Positions 17,335-25,863 are shown, numbered from the stretch's first letter. The stretch: DNA of 64,000 nucleotides from Lentilactobacillus sp. SPB1-3 (GCF_026913205.2 NZ_CP168151.1:248001-312000); one strand, 5' to 3'. A program made the numbers and translations. Notes: a model not told the origin generated them from the letters alone.

Positions 17335-18780
17335 ATGATTAAACTAGTAGCGATTGCCGGATCGATCGGCGAACAATCTTATAACAGAGAATTGTTGCAA
17401 TTCATTTCTAAACATTATAGTAATTTGGTAAATATTGAATTGGTCAGCATTAATGACTTACCCGTATTTAATCCAGATAAAGATGTTAGTGACAGTGAAG
17501 CAGTTCAAAGTGTGTACCAAAAACTCAAGGGTGCTCAAGGAGTTATCTTAGCAACCCCCGAGCATAATCATTCGGTTCCAGCCGCATTGAAGAACTTGGT
17601 GGAATGGATGTCATTTAATTTACATCCGCTAGAGGGGAAACCAGTTTGGATAGTTGGTGCTTCATACCATAACCAAGGATCTTCAAGAGCTCAACTTCAT
17701 TTGAAGCAAATCTTGGAAGCTCCAGGTGTCGACGCATTAGTCATGCCTGGTGATGAATTCTTGTTATCAAATGCCAAGGAAGCATTTGATGATGAAGGTA
17801 ATTTAAAGGATGCCAGAACAATTGGTTTCTTAGATAAACTAATTCATAAATTTTTGAAATACGTTAAGGTGATTGATTTGTTTGATGCTCCAGATCCACT
17901 AACAGTTGATGATGAAGATTTAGACGCAACTGGTAGAGTTAACACCACGATTGATGGTGTTGATATGAATGATGACCAGTGGGTTGAAAAGGCTGCTGCC
18001 AAAGTACACGCCGTTGATGGTAGTACTTACGTTAAATTAGATCGCGGAATTTTAACAGTCGATCAATTAAACTACTTTTTGAAGACTATGCCAGCTGAGC
18101 TCACGTTTGCTGATGATAATAATCAATTTATCTATTACAACCAAAGCTTACCAACTCGTAAAATGTTAGCTCCTCGTCGTCCTGAACAGGTTGGTGATCC
18201 ATTGTCATCTGTTCACCCTGACAGAGCAGTTGAACATGTTAAACAAGTGATTCATGCACTAAGAACTGGAGAATCAGATTTGGTTGGTATGCCAGTTCCT
18301 GGTAATGGACCAGACAAGCACATCATGCATTACTATAAAGCCATGCGTGATGAAAACGGTAGATATCGTGGAATTAATGAATGGGTTCTAGATATCATGC
18401 CAATTGTTAAATATTACCTTGAAACTACCGGTCAAAAGTTGGTTGTCGATGAGAATCAACAACCTGTACCGCCTATCTTTGGATTAGATTTAGATGCATC
18501 GACAGGCGCCTCTGTTCATGAAACAGTGGCAACACCTAAGGCTGATGCCTCAACAGGTGCTTCTGAAGATGCAGCGCCTGCAGCATCAACTGAGAATGAA
18601 ACTCCAGTTGATGACGAAGTTGGAATTGAAATTAGTGCATTGTTAAACTCTGGTAGTAATGTTGCTACTGAAGGTGTGCAACCAAAAGAAGTGACTGTAA
18701 ATGTTGCAAAAGATGCTAAACCAAATGAATCAAACAATAACCCTTTTACTGATGCATCAACAGGAGCATCAGAAAGTTAG
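17335..18780 (+). CDS. FMN reductase-PAS-like protein with three flavinylation motifs
   Basis: A 481-residue cytoplasmic protein; ATG 17335 follows AGGTGGGTGG. Residues 1 to about 185 are an NAD(P)H-dependent FMN reductase domain (VAIAGSIGEQSYNRELLQF, ATPEHNHSVPAALKNLVEW). Residues about 235-365 resemble the PAS domain of DUF438-type proteins (MPAELTFADDNNQFIYYN, HYYKAMRDENGRYRGINEW). The tail from about 380 is Ala/Ser/Thr/Asp/Glu-rich and holds three identical DASTGAS heptapeptides at 387-393, 404-410 and 473-479. These fit DxxS/TGAS/T, the sequence to which ApbE attaches FMN. I infer a soluble electron carrier that takes hydride at its reductase domain and delivers it by tail-bound FMN to the fumarate-reductase-like protein. 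No apbE gene is in the window. Confidence 0.85.
   Translation: MIKLVAIAGSIGEQSYNRELLQFISKHYSNLVNIELVSINDLPVFNPDKDVSDSEAVQSVYQKLKGAQGVILATPEHNHSVPAALKNLVEWMSFNLHPLEGKPVWIVGASYHNQGSSRAQLHLKQILEAPGVDALVMPGDEFLLSNAKEAFDDEGNLKDARTIGFLDKLIHKFLKYVKVIDLFDAPDPLTVDDEDLDATGRVNTTIDGVDMNDDQWVEKAAAKVHAVDGSTYVKLDRGILTVDQLNYFLKTMPAELTFADDNNQFIYYNQSLPTRKMLAPRRPEQVGDPLSSVHPDRAVEHVKQVIHALRTGESDLVGMPVPGNGPDKHIMHYYKAMRDENGRYRGINEWVLDIMPIVKYYLETTGQKLVVDENQQPVPPIFGLDLDASTGASVHETVATPKADASTGASEDAAPAASTENETPVDDEVGIEISALLNSGSNVATEGVQPKEVTVNVAKDAKPNESNNNPFTDASTGASES
18493..18771 (+). repeat. Three DASTGAS-encoding repeats (predicted FMN attachment sites)
   Basis: The three 21-base units are at 18493-18513, 18544-18564 and 18751-18771. 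All give the same seven residues but with different codons for Ala, Ser, Thr and Gly, so the repeat is kept at protein level and not by recent DNA duplication. Confidence 0.85.
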
Positions 18781-18786
18781 TTAAGT

Positions 18787-18822
18787 AAAAACCGATTAGA
18801 GATAATTTCTAATCGGTTTTTT
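18787..18822 (+). terminator. Terminator of the fumC operon
   Basis: AAAACCGATTAGA pairs with TCTAATCGGTTTT, followed by further Ts, six bases after the stop codon. Confidence 0.9.
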
Positions 18823-18828
18823 GTAACT

Positions 18829-18864
18829 AAAAAATCCTCAAACCGTTAAGTAAGGTTTGAGGAT
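18829..18864 (-). terminator. Terminator of the acetoin reductase-like gene
   Basis: On the minus strand ATCCTCAAACC pairs with GGTTTGAGGAT and is followed by a run of six T. Confidence 0.85.
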
Positions 18865-18912
18865 AGAGAGGGATATATGTTGTACGCAGTGCACGATAAA
18901 TCAATAAAATTA

Positions 18913-19674
18913 CTATGAGTAGCTGATACCACCGTCGACAATGATCGATTGACCAGTGATGTAGCTAGATTTTTCATCAGATAGGAATGAAACTAAGTTG
19001 GCAACATCGGCAGGGGTTTCACCGCGACCTAATGCGATTGAGTCGATGTTCTTTTGAAGACTTGCGCCAATTGGCACATTGTAGATTTTAGCCATTTCAG
19101 CATCGATTTGATCCCACATTGGAGTCAAAACGATTCCTGGACAATAAGCATTCACAGTAATTTTATCTTTGGCAAGTTCTTTGGCAGCAACTTGAGTTAA
19201 TCCACGAACCGCAAACTTGGTTGCAGAGTATGCCCCGAGGAGTTCAAAGCCTTCATGTCCGGCGATTGAACAGGCATTAACAATCTTACCACCATGTCCT
19301 TGCTTCTTCATTTGTTCAGCAGCAGCTTGGATTCCAAAGAATGCACCTTTGATATTAACATCTAAGATTTGGGAAAGGTCAGCTTCACTAGTTTCAGTAA
19401 TTTGACCAATCTTAGCAATACCGGCGTTATTGATCATAACGTCTAAGTCACCTAAATCACTTACTACTTGAGATACAAGATCGATTAGGCCTTGCTTCTT
19501 TGAGACATCTACGAAGTAACCCTTTGAACCGTTGCCAACACTTTCAGCAACTTTCTTAGCATTGTCTTCGTTTAAATCAGCAACACCGACAGTGAAACCA
19601 TCTTTAACTAATTGACGGACGATACCTTCGCCAATTCCTTGACCACCACCGGTGACGATTGCAACTTTTGCCAT
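18913..19674 (-). CDS. butA: Acetoin/diacetyl reductase-like short-chain dehydrogenase
   Basis: A 253-residue classical SDR. TGGGQGIG (cofactor loop), NNAG, the catalytic YSATK and the ending SYITGQSIIVDGGISYS are all present. ADLNEDNAKKV after the second strand, with Asp at its start, indicates NAD(H). The overall sequence, including HEGFELLGAYSATKFAVRGL and the PMWDQIDAEM region, resembles bacterial acetoin(diacetyl) reductases/2,3-butanediol dehydrogenases, which use acetoin as an electron sink. The gene is monocistronic with a cre-like site upstream. Confidence 0.82.
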   Translation of the reverse strand: MAKVAIVTGGGQGIGEGIVRQLVKDGFTVGVADLNEDNAKKVAESVGNGSKGYFVDVSKKQGLIDLVSQVVSDLGDLDVMINNAGIAKIGQITETSEADLSQILDVNIKGAFFGIQAAAEQMKKQGHGGKIVNACSIAGHEGFELLGAYSATKFAVRGLTQVAAKELAKDKITVNAYCPGIVLTPMWDQIDAEMAKIYNVPIGASLQKNIDSIALGRGETPADVANLVSFLSDEKSSYITGQSIIVDGGISYS

Positions 19675-19763
19675 TAAATTTGCCCCCTTAGTTAATATTG
19701 AATCCTTGAAACACCTTAAGTATATCGGGGTGGTATGTTGATGTAAACTAAATGCTCTTTTGA

Positions 19764-19778
19764 ATTAAGCGTTTTCAT
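19764..19778 (-). promoter_or_regulatory. cre-like site before the acetoin reductase-like gene
   Basis: On the minus strand ATGAAAACGCTTAAT fits WTGNAANCGNWNNCW with one mismatch, about 90 bases before the start codon. It also lies upstream of the divergent channel gene. Confidence 0.4.
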
Positions 19779-19899
19779 AATCGACCATAAAAGTTGATTT
19801 AAAGCCATTACTTGAAATTCAAACAACTACTTAGTTTCTTAAGTAAAGAGTTATAATGTAAGTAACATTTAAGAAATAAATTTATGGGGATGATTAATA

Positions 19900-20493
19900 T
19901 TGGATAAGTCACGAGTTGCTGCATTTACTGATGCAGTGGTAGCAATTATTATGACAATAATGGTACTGGAATTTAAGACACCAGAAACTTACAATTGGTC
20001 TGGAATTTTAGATGAAGGCACGTATTTTTTTGCATACGCGATAAGTTTTCTATTCATTTTGGTCGCTTGGTATAATCACCATTACATGTTTGCGTTGGCG
20101 CCGCGCATTACGAAGCGCATATTTTGGATTAACAATGCTTGGCTCTTTTCGATGTCAATAATACCAGTCTCTACCGCTTGGGTTGGAAAGTTTATGATGA
20201 ATAAGGCTCCTGAATATTTTTATCTGATTATTTTCCTGTTTTGGAGTCTTGCTTACGAATCACTGACCAAGGAGATTATCAAAGCATCTAAGGCCAGTGG
20301 TCATAAAGAAATAGCCAAAAAAATAGCATCTATGCCACCATATCGGCTACTAAACAGTTGGCGATCATTGATTTTGTACGCGGTAGTATTGGTGATGATC
20401 CAGTATTTTCCACCAATGGGTCTATTAGTAACATTAGCTGAATTACTGTACATGGCTTTTCATACTACGGATGATAGTGATCAAATTGCGTAA
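19900..20493 (+). CDS. TMEM175-family (DUF1211) potassium channel-like protein
   Basis: A 197-residue membrane protein with about six hydrophobic segments. The first helix, RVAAFTDAVVAIIMTIMVLE, is the signature of the DUF1211/TMEM175 family, in which the F-S/T-D residues sit at the pore. Bacterial members have one six-helix unit and assemble as tetramers. TTG 19900 is preceded by ATGGGGATG; there is no better start. The gene is monocistronic, closed by a strong hairpin. Potassium selectivity is assumed from the family. Confidence 0.82.
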   Translation: MDKSRVAAFTDAVVAIIMTIMVLEFKTPETYNWSGILDEGTYFFAYAISFLFILVAWYNHHYMFALAPRITKRIFWINNAWLFSMSIIPVSTAWVGKFMMNKAPEYFYLIIFLFWSLAYESLTKEIIKASKASGHKEIAKKIASMPPYRLLNSWRSLILYAVVLVMIQYFPPMGLLVTLAELLYMAFHTTDDSDQIA

Positions 20494-20494
20494 A

Positions 20495-20531
20495 CTAAAA
20501 CCCAGAAATCCTACTGGTTTCTGGGTTTTAG
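20495..20531. terminator. Terminator after the TMEM175-like gene
   Basis: CTAAAACCCAGAAA pairs with TTTCTGGGTTTTAG around a 9-base loop, directly after the stop codon. The arms carry A and T runs on both sides. Confidence 0.85.
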
Positions 20532-20632
20532 ACTCTAAAGTGGTCGTTTAAATACACTTTTACTAGTTAAAATAAATGTGAGATAATTAGAGATGCTTTT
20601 TTGTACAGTTTGTAAATTTGGAGGATATAAAA

Positions 20633-21232
20633 TTGTTACGAATGATAAAAGGATTATTGGGATGGATAATTCCAATTGCTGTTGGAGTTTTAATTGCGTT
20701 GGCACTAAAGACATATCTAGTATCATTCGCAAAGGTTGATGGTTCATCAATGTATCCTAATTTACATAATAATGAGAGATTGGTTCTATTGAAGAACAAA
20801 CCGATTAAGAGACTTTCTGTGGTAGTTTTTGATGCCCATAATGTGGCTCCAGGAGCCAAAGCAAAGACTTATTATGTTAAGCGTGTGATTGCATTGCCTG
20901 GAGATAAACTAGTTTACACAAAAACTGGTAAGCTTTACGTAAATGGTAAGTATGTTAAACAATCATTTATTAGCAAACAGCAACAAAAGTCAGGGACACT
21001 AAGTAACGTGAGTCAGAATGGTTTTACTCTGAATTCAATTTCTAAAAAATGGCCCAGATATAAAAGCCAAAAAATTGTCAAAGTACCAAAGGGTGATTAC
21101 TTTGTGATGGGTGATAACCGAGCTATTTCTTATGACAGCCGCTATTGGGGATTTGTACCTAAAAGCAAAATGGCTGGCGTAGTGTACGTACCATGGGGAA
21201 ATCATAAGGCAGAAGTTAATAAAGCAAGCTAG
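20633..21232 (+). CDS. lepB: Signal peptidase I
   Basis: A 199-residue membrane-bound serine protease that removes signal peptides from exported proteins. TTG 20633 is chosen because GGAGG at 20620-20624 precedes it; the in-frame TTG at 20618 overlaps that site. A single N-terminal membrane anchor (about 8-25) is followed by the catalytic region: DGSSMYPNL with Ser39, YYVKRVIALPGD with Lys83, and the conserved FVMGDNR and DSRYWGFVP boxes. Length is typical for Gram-positive type I peptidases. It is monocistronic. Confidence 0.93.
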   Translation: MLRMIKGLLGWIIPIAVGVLIALALKTYLVSFAKVDGSSMYPNLHNNERLVLLKNKPIKRLSVVVFDAHNVAPGAKAKTYYVKRVIALPGDKLVYTKTGKLYVNGKYVKQSFISKQQQKSGTLSNVSQNGFTLNSISKKWPRYKSQKIVKVPKGDYFVMGDNRAISYDSRYWGFVPKSKMAGVVYVPWGNHKAEVNKAS

Positions 21233-21260
21233 ATAAAGCTAATTGAAAAAATCATTTTAC

Positions 21261-21293
21261 AACCACCACAATCCTAGATTGATGGTGGTTTTT
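21261..21293 (+). terminator. Terminator after lepB
   Basis: AACCACCA pairs with TGGTGGTT, with AATC and GATT extending the stem, followed by a T run. Confidence 0.8.
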
Positions 21294-21381
21294 ATATATA
21301 AATCGTAAAGCAAGTAGAACTAGCTTTGTTTTTGCCGCTGTTAATAATATGATTATTTCTAAACTTGAAGGGGAGAAATAG

Positions 21382-21864
21382 ATGAAATTTAGTGAGCAAA
21401 TTACCCAGATACGTAAGCGAAATCATTTAACTCAGCAGGAATTCGCTGATAAGTTAAATGTAACTAGGCAGGCTGTGTCTAATTGGGAGAATGATCGCAA
21501 TTTACCAGATTTAGAGATTCTGATTGCAATAACTCACCTGTTCAATGTTTCTCTTGATTACCTTGTTTTGGAAGAGGGAACTAAGACCAAGATGGCTACA
21601 AAATTAATTAAGAACACTAGCGATAATCGCAAGGCTAAGCTGAATTTGTATACGATACTGATTGGAACATTCATAGTGATTCTAGGTTTAACTTGCATAT
21701 TCATTAAGGCAAATTCAGTTGAATATATTGATCACGCAGGCTTTTTGCACGAAAACTTTTATTTATTACCTGTTGGCTTTTTACTGATATTTGTTGGTGT
21801 GATCGTGATCATAGTGGCTGGACTTGTATATCTATGGACGATTCGGCACGATAAGCGTAAATAA
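21382..21864 (+). CDS. XRE-family regulator with membrane tail
   Basis: A 160-residue protein. Residues about 5-60 are an XRE helix-turn-helix (LTQQEFADKLNVTRQAVSNW, FNVSLDYLVLEE). Residues about 85-155 carry two hydrophobic stretches (TILIGTFIVILGLTCIFI and LLPVGFLLIFVGVIVIIVAG), so the regulator is probably membrane-anchored. This architecture is common in lactobacilli, where targets are rarely known. AGGGGAG precedes ATG 21382. It lies alone, with no obvious partner gene. Confidence 0.85.
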   Translation: MKFSEQITQIRKRNHLTQQEFADKLNVTRQAVSNWENDRNLPDLEILIAITHLFNVSLDYLVLEEGTKTKMATKLIKNTSDNRKAKLNLYTILIGTFIVILGLTCIFIKANSVEYIDHAGFLHENFYLLPVGFLLIFVGVIVIIVAGLVYLWTIRHDKRK

Positions 21865-21871
21865 ATTAGAA

Positions 21872-21909
21872 AGAAACGGAAACCATGAATGTGGTTTCCG
21901 TTTCTTTTT
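21872..21909 (+). terminator. Terminator after the XRE gene
   Basis: AGAAACGGAAACCA pairs with TGGTTTCCGTTTCT around a 7-base loop, followed by Ts. The rest of the 21865-22214 gap holds the promoter, operator and cre of the next operon. Confidence 0.9.
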
Positions 21910-22024
21910 GAATGGTTTGTGAGTTCTGATAACAATAACGAATAGTTTGGGTAATGCGTTTCCTTAAATCATGTTGTCCATAAAACACTTTATAATCAAG
22001 GATATATGGCGATGCATGTTTTTA

Positions 22025-22053
22025 TTGACAACTATCAGGAAAACGTTTACCAT
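22025..22053 (+). promoter_or_regulatory. Promoter with embedded LacI-type operator
   Basis: A consensus TTGACA (22025-22030) is spaced 17 bases from TACCAT (22048-22053). Inside and across the spacer lies GGAAAACGTTTACC (22038-22051), a palindrome with central CG and one mismatched pair, the form of LacI-family operators. The LacI regulator ending the operon is the likely binder. The leader to the first gene would be about 155 bases. Confidence 0.55.
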
Positions 22054-22166
22054 AAAAATTGTAAAAATGATCAAATACTTAATAGTTTTATTTAGCTAAG
22101 GGGGATTCTTAACTTTACAGAATTTATCAGTTGAATACTTCAGAGGAATATTTTTTTACGCCGTCT

Positions 22167-22181
22167 ATGTAAGCGCTCACA
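22167..22181 (+). promoter_or_regulatory. Perfect cre match in the operon leader
   Basis: ATGTAAGCGCTCACA meets every position of WTGNAANCGNWNNCW and is part of a near-perfect 16-bp palindrome. It lies downstream of the predicted promoter, where bound CcpA could act as a roadblock. Confidence 0.65.
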
Positions 22182-22214
22182 TGAATTTATTTTAATTTGA
22201 ATAGGGGAATGATC

Positions 22215-22964
22215 ATGACATTAATTTTAAATACTTGGATTTTCGAAAAAGACGTTAAAAACGGTGCACTACAAACTGATTTGATTGATAGAGTTGCAAA
22301 GCTTGGAGCAGATGGTATTGAAGTTCGCCGGGAATATTTTAAAAATATCGGTGATGAATCGGTTGTTATTGGTAATAAAGCTAAAGAAAATAATTTAATA
22401 GTTAACTACAGTGTTCCGGATGTTGTCTTTCTTGAAGATGGTAAGTTGAATCCTAAGTTGCCTCAATATTTCGAAGAGGGAAAAACAATGGGAATCAGTA
22501 AAATCAAGTTTAATACTGGTAATTTTGATGAATTTAAAGGTGATTTAGTTGCTGAATTTAATAAGTTACCAATCAATGAGATTGAAATGAATGTAGAAAA
22601 TGACCAAACGAGAGTGTCGGGTACTATTGATACCATCGACACATTTTTGGGGGCAGCATACCAAGCTGGACTTACTCAACTAGGATATGTGTATGATCTT
22701 GGAAATTGGGCGTTCACCCATGGTGACGCTAATGAGGCAGCTGCAAGATTGTCTAAGTACACGCACTATATTCACTTGAAAAACACAATCGATGATGGAA
22801 ATAAGCTCGTTACGTCCGATGATTTAGATGAGGGAGTGTTTGATTGGGTGGATATCGTTAAACGATTACCTAAGAATGTTCAATATGCTCTTGAATACCC
22901 GATGGATAGTGATGAACAAATCGCACAACAAATTAAGCTGTTTAATACGAAGGCCGGTGATTAG
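22215..22964 (+). CDS. Xylose isomerase-like TIM-barrel (sugar phosphate isomerase/epimerase)
   Basis: A 249-residue protein of the AP-endonuclease-2/xylose-isomerase-like barrel family. ATG 22215 is used because AGGGGAA is seven bases upstream. Family traits include LGADGIEVRREYF, NEIEMNVENDQT (metal-ligand Glu), YVYDLGNWAFTHGD (Asp) and YTHYIHLKN (His). Members isomerise, epimerise or dehydrate ketoses and keto acids. As first gene of the kinase/HPS/PHI operon it probably prepares the imported sugar or sugar acid for phosphorylation. It is shorter than most members (usually 260-290). Confidence 0.78.
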   Translation: MTLILNTWIFEKDVKNGALQTDLIDRVAKLGADGIEVRREYFKNIGDESVVIGNKAKENNLIVNYSVPDVVFLEDGKLNPKLPQYFEEGKTMGISKIKFNTGNFDEFKGDLVAEFNKLPINEIEMNVENDQTRVSGTIDTIDTFLGAAYQAGLTQLGYVYDLGNWAFTHGDANEAAARLSKYTHYIHLKNTIDDGNKLVTSDDLDEGVFDWVDIVKRLPKNVQYALEYPMDSDEQIAQQIKLFNTKAGD

Positions 22965-24260
22965 ATGTTATCAACAATTAGTTCGATTTTATTATTGATT
23001 ACTTTTATTGCATTTATTTACTACATCATCAAGGGTGGTAACTTGATGATTGGATTTTTCGTGATGGCCATTTTGTGGTCAATTATCGGAATGGTTCCTG
23101 CTGATCAAGTTATTCAAAAAGTTTTTGCTGAGCCTGCTCTTAATTATGGACCAACCATTATATATATTGTTTTTGGATCTTGGTTTGGCCGAGTTCTTGT
23201 TGATAGTGGTATCGCACCTGCAATATCTTTAGCGACGAATCGCGTGGGTAAAAAACGGCCATTATTAGCAGCCATATTAGTTGTCTTAGTAACAGCTCTT
23301 ATTTTTATTAGTGCATATGGAGTTGGTTCTGTTATTGCAATCGGAGTTATTCTACTTCCAATCATGTTATCAGTTGGGGTTCCAAGAGAAATTGCGTTAT
23401 CTGCATTTTCTTTAGCCATTGGTGCACCAATGTATTTAAACGTTGTTCTTTACAACCAAATCAAAGCATTCTTTCCACATGCTGTTTATGGTGGTAAGTA
23501 TTTAGTATTTGGAGCATTAGCGATGGCAGTTCAGTTGCTGGCAGTATTGATCTTTTTATTAATAAATCGTAAAAAAATTGATCCATCCAAAGCTGAAGAG
23601 AATTTAAGAATTATTGGTGCAGAAAATAATGATCTTGCAGAAGTTAGTTCTGTTCCTAAGATTGCATTTATTGTACCGATTATTCCGGTCTTGATGAATA
23701 TGATATTTAAATGGGATGCTATTCCGGCATTAACATTGGCAACATTAATTGCAATAGTTATAACTGGTAAAGCAAATCACTACAAAGACTTTGTTAAATT
23801 CCTCAATAGCACTATTTCAACTGCTATTAGCGATATTGCGGGCCTGATTATGTTCTTGATGGCTTTGATTATGTTTAGTGGTGCTGCCCAATTGGACGCA
23901 GTTCGTTTCAAGCCATTATTTGAAATGATTTTGCCACATAATAATTTGATATTGGCTGTAGCTCTTGGTGTCTTAGCTCCACTGGCATTATTTAGAGGAC
24001 CATTACATGTTTGGGGTGCCGGTGCTGCGACCGCAGCAGTTCTTTCTGGAACTGGATTATTCAATGACGCATTTCTTTTACCACTTCTATACGTTCCGAG
24101 TATCCTAGCCGTTTCGACTGATATTACTCAGTCTTGGAATGTTTGGGGACTTGATTATATGAAGGTTGAATCTAAAGAATTTTTGAAACTAGGGGTCCCG
24201 ATTATGTGGGGAGTTTCCTTAATTAATGAAGTATTAGTTTACTATTTCTTTGGTAGATAA
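22965..24260 (+). CDS. GntP-like organic acid/sugar acid permease
   Basis: A 431-residue integral membrane protein with about 11-12 hydrophobic segments, beginning immediately after the stop codon of the isomerase gene. The segments GPTIIYIVFGSWFGRVLVDSG and VTALIFISAYGVGSVIAIG, the loop KKRPLLAA and the second-half GLIMFLMALIMFSGAAQLD fit the ion-transporter superfamily near gluconate permeases. It most likely imports the operon's substrate by proton symport, probably an aldonate or keto acid rather than a neutral sugar. The substrate is not known. Confidence 0.72.
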   Translation: MLSTISSILLLITFIAFIYYIIKGGNLMIGFFVMAILWSIIGMVPADQVIQKVFAEPALNYGPTIIYIVFGSWFGRVLVDSGIAPAISLATNRVGKKRPLLAAILVVLVTALIFISAYGVGSVIAIGVILLPIMLSVGVPREIALSAFSLAIGAPMYLNVVLYNQIKAFFPHAVYGGKYLVFGALAMAVQLLAVLIFLLINRKKIDPSKAEENLRIIGAENNDLAEVSSVPKIAFIVPIIPVLMNMIFKWDAIPALTLATLIAIVITGKANHYKDFVKFLNSTISTAISDIAGLIMFLMALIMFSGAAQLDAVRFKPLFEMILPHNNLILAVALGVLAPLALFRGPLHVWGAGAATAAVLSGTGLFNDAFLLPLLYVPSILAVSTDITQSWNVWGLDYMKVESKEFLKLGVPIMWGVSLINEVLVYYFFGR

Positions 24261-24277
24261 AATGGAGGTTTAATAAG

Positions 24278-25240
24278 ATGAGTGAAGTTATTACAATTGG
24301 TGAACCAGTGGTTACATTTGCTTCAACCGAGCCCGACGTAAGTATGGCGGATGCTTTAAACTGGAAAAAGATTCTTGGCGGTGCCGAATTGAATGTTGCT
24401 ATTGGAATTAGTCGACTTGGACATTCTGTTGACTATATTTCACAAGTAGGTACAGACCCATTTGGTGAATATGCAATTAACACAATCAAATCGCATAATG
24501 TTGGCACAAAATATATTTCCGAAGATTCTCAAAATTGGACTGGACATCAACTTAAAGAATTAGTTACTAAAGGAGATCCCAAGACTTTTAATTATCGAAC
24601 TGGTTCTGCTGCTGCACATTTGACTAGTGATACTATCGATAAAGTGAATCTAGACGGAGTGAAGTTTGCACACATGTCAGGAATTTTTCCTGCCATTTCA
24701 GATACCGCTAGAGAAACATTTAAAAAACTGTACGCCAGAATAAATGAAGCGGGCATCCCAACCACTTTTGATCCAAATCTAAGACCATCTCTTTGGGGAG
24801 ATGACGAAAAGATGATCAGTACAATTAATGATCTTGCACGTAATGCAGACATTGTTTTACCTGGTGTCGAAGAGGGAAAAATTCTCATGGGTTCATCGGA
24901 TCCTGAAGAGATTGCTGATTTTTACCTTAAAGGTGAGAAAACTCATACGGTTATTGTTAAAATAGGCTCAAAGGGTGCTTTTGTGAAAACGTCCGATGGC
25001 GATAAATATGAGGTCGGTGGATTTAAAGTTGATAATGTAGTGGATACTGTCGGAGCGGGTGATGGATTTGCTCTAGGAGTAATCACGGCATTGTTAGAAG
25101 GAAAAACAATGAAATCAGCTGTGCTTCGTGGAAATGCAGTTGGAGCAATGCAGGTTCAAACACCCGGTGACAATGACGGATACCCAGACCAAACTAAATT
25201 AGCAGACTTTTACAACTCGAAGGGAGTTTCTGAAGAATAA
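24278..25240 (+). CDS. PfkB-family sugar kinase (2-keto-3-deoxygluconate kinase-like)
   Basis: A 320-residue ribokinase-fold kinase. It shows GGAELNVAIGISRLGHSVDYI (N-terminal family region), FDPNLRPSLW and the ATP/anion-hole signature DTVGAGDGFALGVITALLEG with the catalytic Asp of GAGD. KdgK-like kinases have the same FDPNLR box. ATG 24278 follows GGAGG. The neighbouring decarboxylase/aldolase and isomerase imply that its product is a 6- or 5-phosphorylated ketose or keto acid. It overlaps the next gene by one base (TAATG). Confidence 0.85.
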   Translation: MSEVITIGEPVVTFASTEPDVSMADALNWKKILGGAELNVAIGISRLGHSVDYISQVGTDPFGEYAINTIKSHNVGTKYISEDSQNWTGHQLKELVTKGDPKTFNYRTGSAAAHLTSDTIDKVNLDGVKFAHMSGIFPAISDTARETFKKLYARINEAGIPTTFDPNLRPSLWGDDEKMISTINDLARNADIVLPGVEEGKILMGSSDPEEIADFYLKGEKTHTVIVKIGSKGAFVKTSDGDKYEVGGFKVDNVVDTVGAGDGFALGVITALLEGKTMKSAVLRGNAVGAMQVQTPGDNDGYPDQTKLADFYNSKGVSEE

Positions 25241-25863
25241 TGAAATTGCAAGCAGCTATTGACAGAGTTAGCCTAGACCGTGCAAATGAAATTGCAAAAG
25301 GCTTAGATGGAATTGTGGACATCATTGAATTAGGAACCTCACTGGTTAAAGACTACGGTTTTGAAACTCTAAAAAGAGAATTTGTGGGTTTGAACGAATC
25401 AACCCTATTATTTGATGGAAAAACAATCGACGAAGGCGAATATGAGTTTGAAAAGGGGTTTGAAGCTAACGCTGATATTTTAACTGTTATGGCAGGATCT
25501 TCAATTGACACTCTTAGTAAGACATACGAAGTTACTGAAAAGTTGAATAAGCAAATGTTTATTGATTTACTGGAAGTTGAAGACGATAAGATTAAGCAGA
25601 TTGCGAACTTTAAGAATGCTATCTATGGCTTGCATCATTCTAAGGATAATAAAAATGCATTTGATGCAGTTTCGTCTGTCGCAGCATTTCATAAGCAATT
25701 CCCGGATATATCGAACATCGCTGTTGCTGGTGGAATTGATGTTGATCAAGCTAAAAAACTAAGTGAACAAGGAATAGCGAATATCGTTATTGTTGGTGGA
25801 AAAATATCCGGAGCTGATGATCCAGTGGCAGCTGCTAAACAATTTATGGAGGTAATTAAGTAA
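25240..25863 (+). CDS. HPS/KGPDC-family aldolase or decarboxylase
   Basis: A 207-residue barrel protein of the orotidine monophosphate decarboxylase suprafamily, which includes 3-hexulose-6-phosphate synthase (HPS) and 3-keto-L-gulonate-6-phosphate decarboxylase. The metal/acid motif is DGKTIDEGE (usual DxKxxDxGE), followed by ANADILTVMAGSS; VAGGID and IVIVGGKISGADDP form the phosphate site. YGLHHSKD replaces the usual VHxGxD segment, so the active site is divergent. It overlaps the kinase gene by one base and the isomerase gene by one base, so the three are translationally coupled. Whether it releases formaldehyde or CO2 is open. Confidence 0.82.
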   Translation: MKLQAAIDRVSLDRANEIAKGLDGIVDIIELGTSLVKDYGFETLKREFVGLNESTLLFDGKTIDEGEYEFEKGFEANADILTVMAGSSIDTLSKTYEVTEKLNKQMFIDLLEVEDDKIKQIANFKNAIYGLHHSKDNKNAFDAVSSVAAFHKQFPDISNIAVAGGIDVDQAKKLSEQGIANIVIVGGKISGADDPVAAAKQFMEVIK

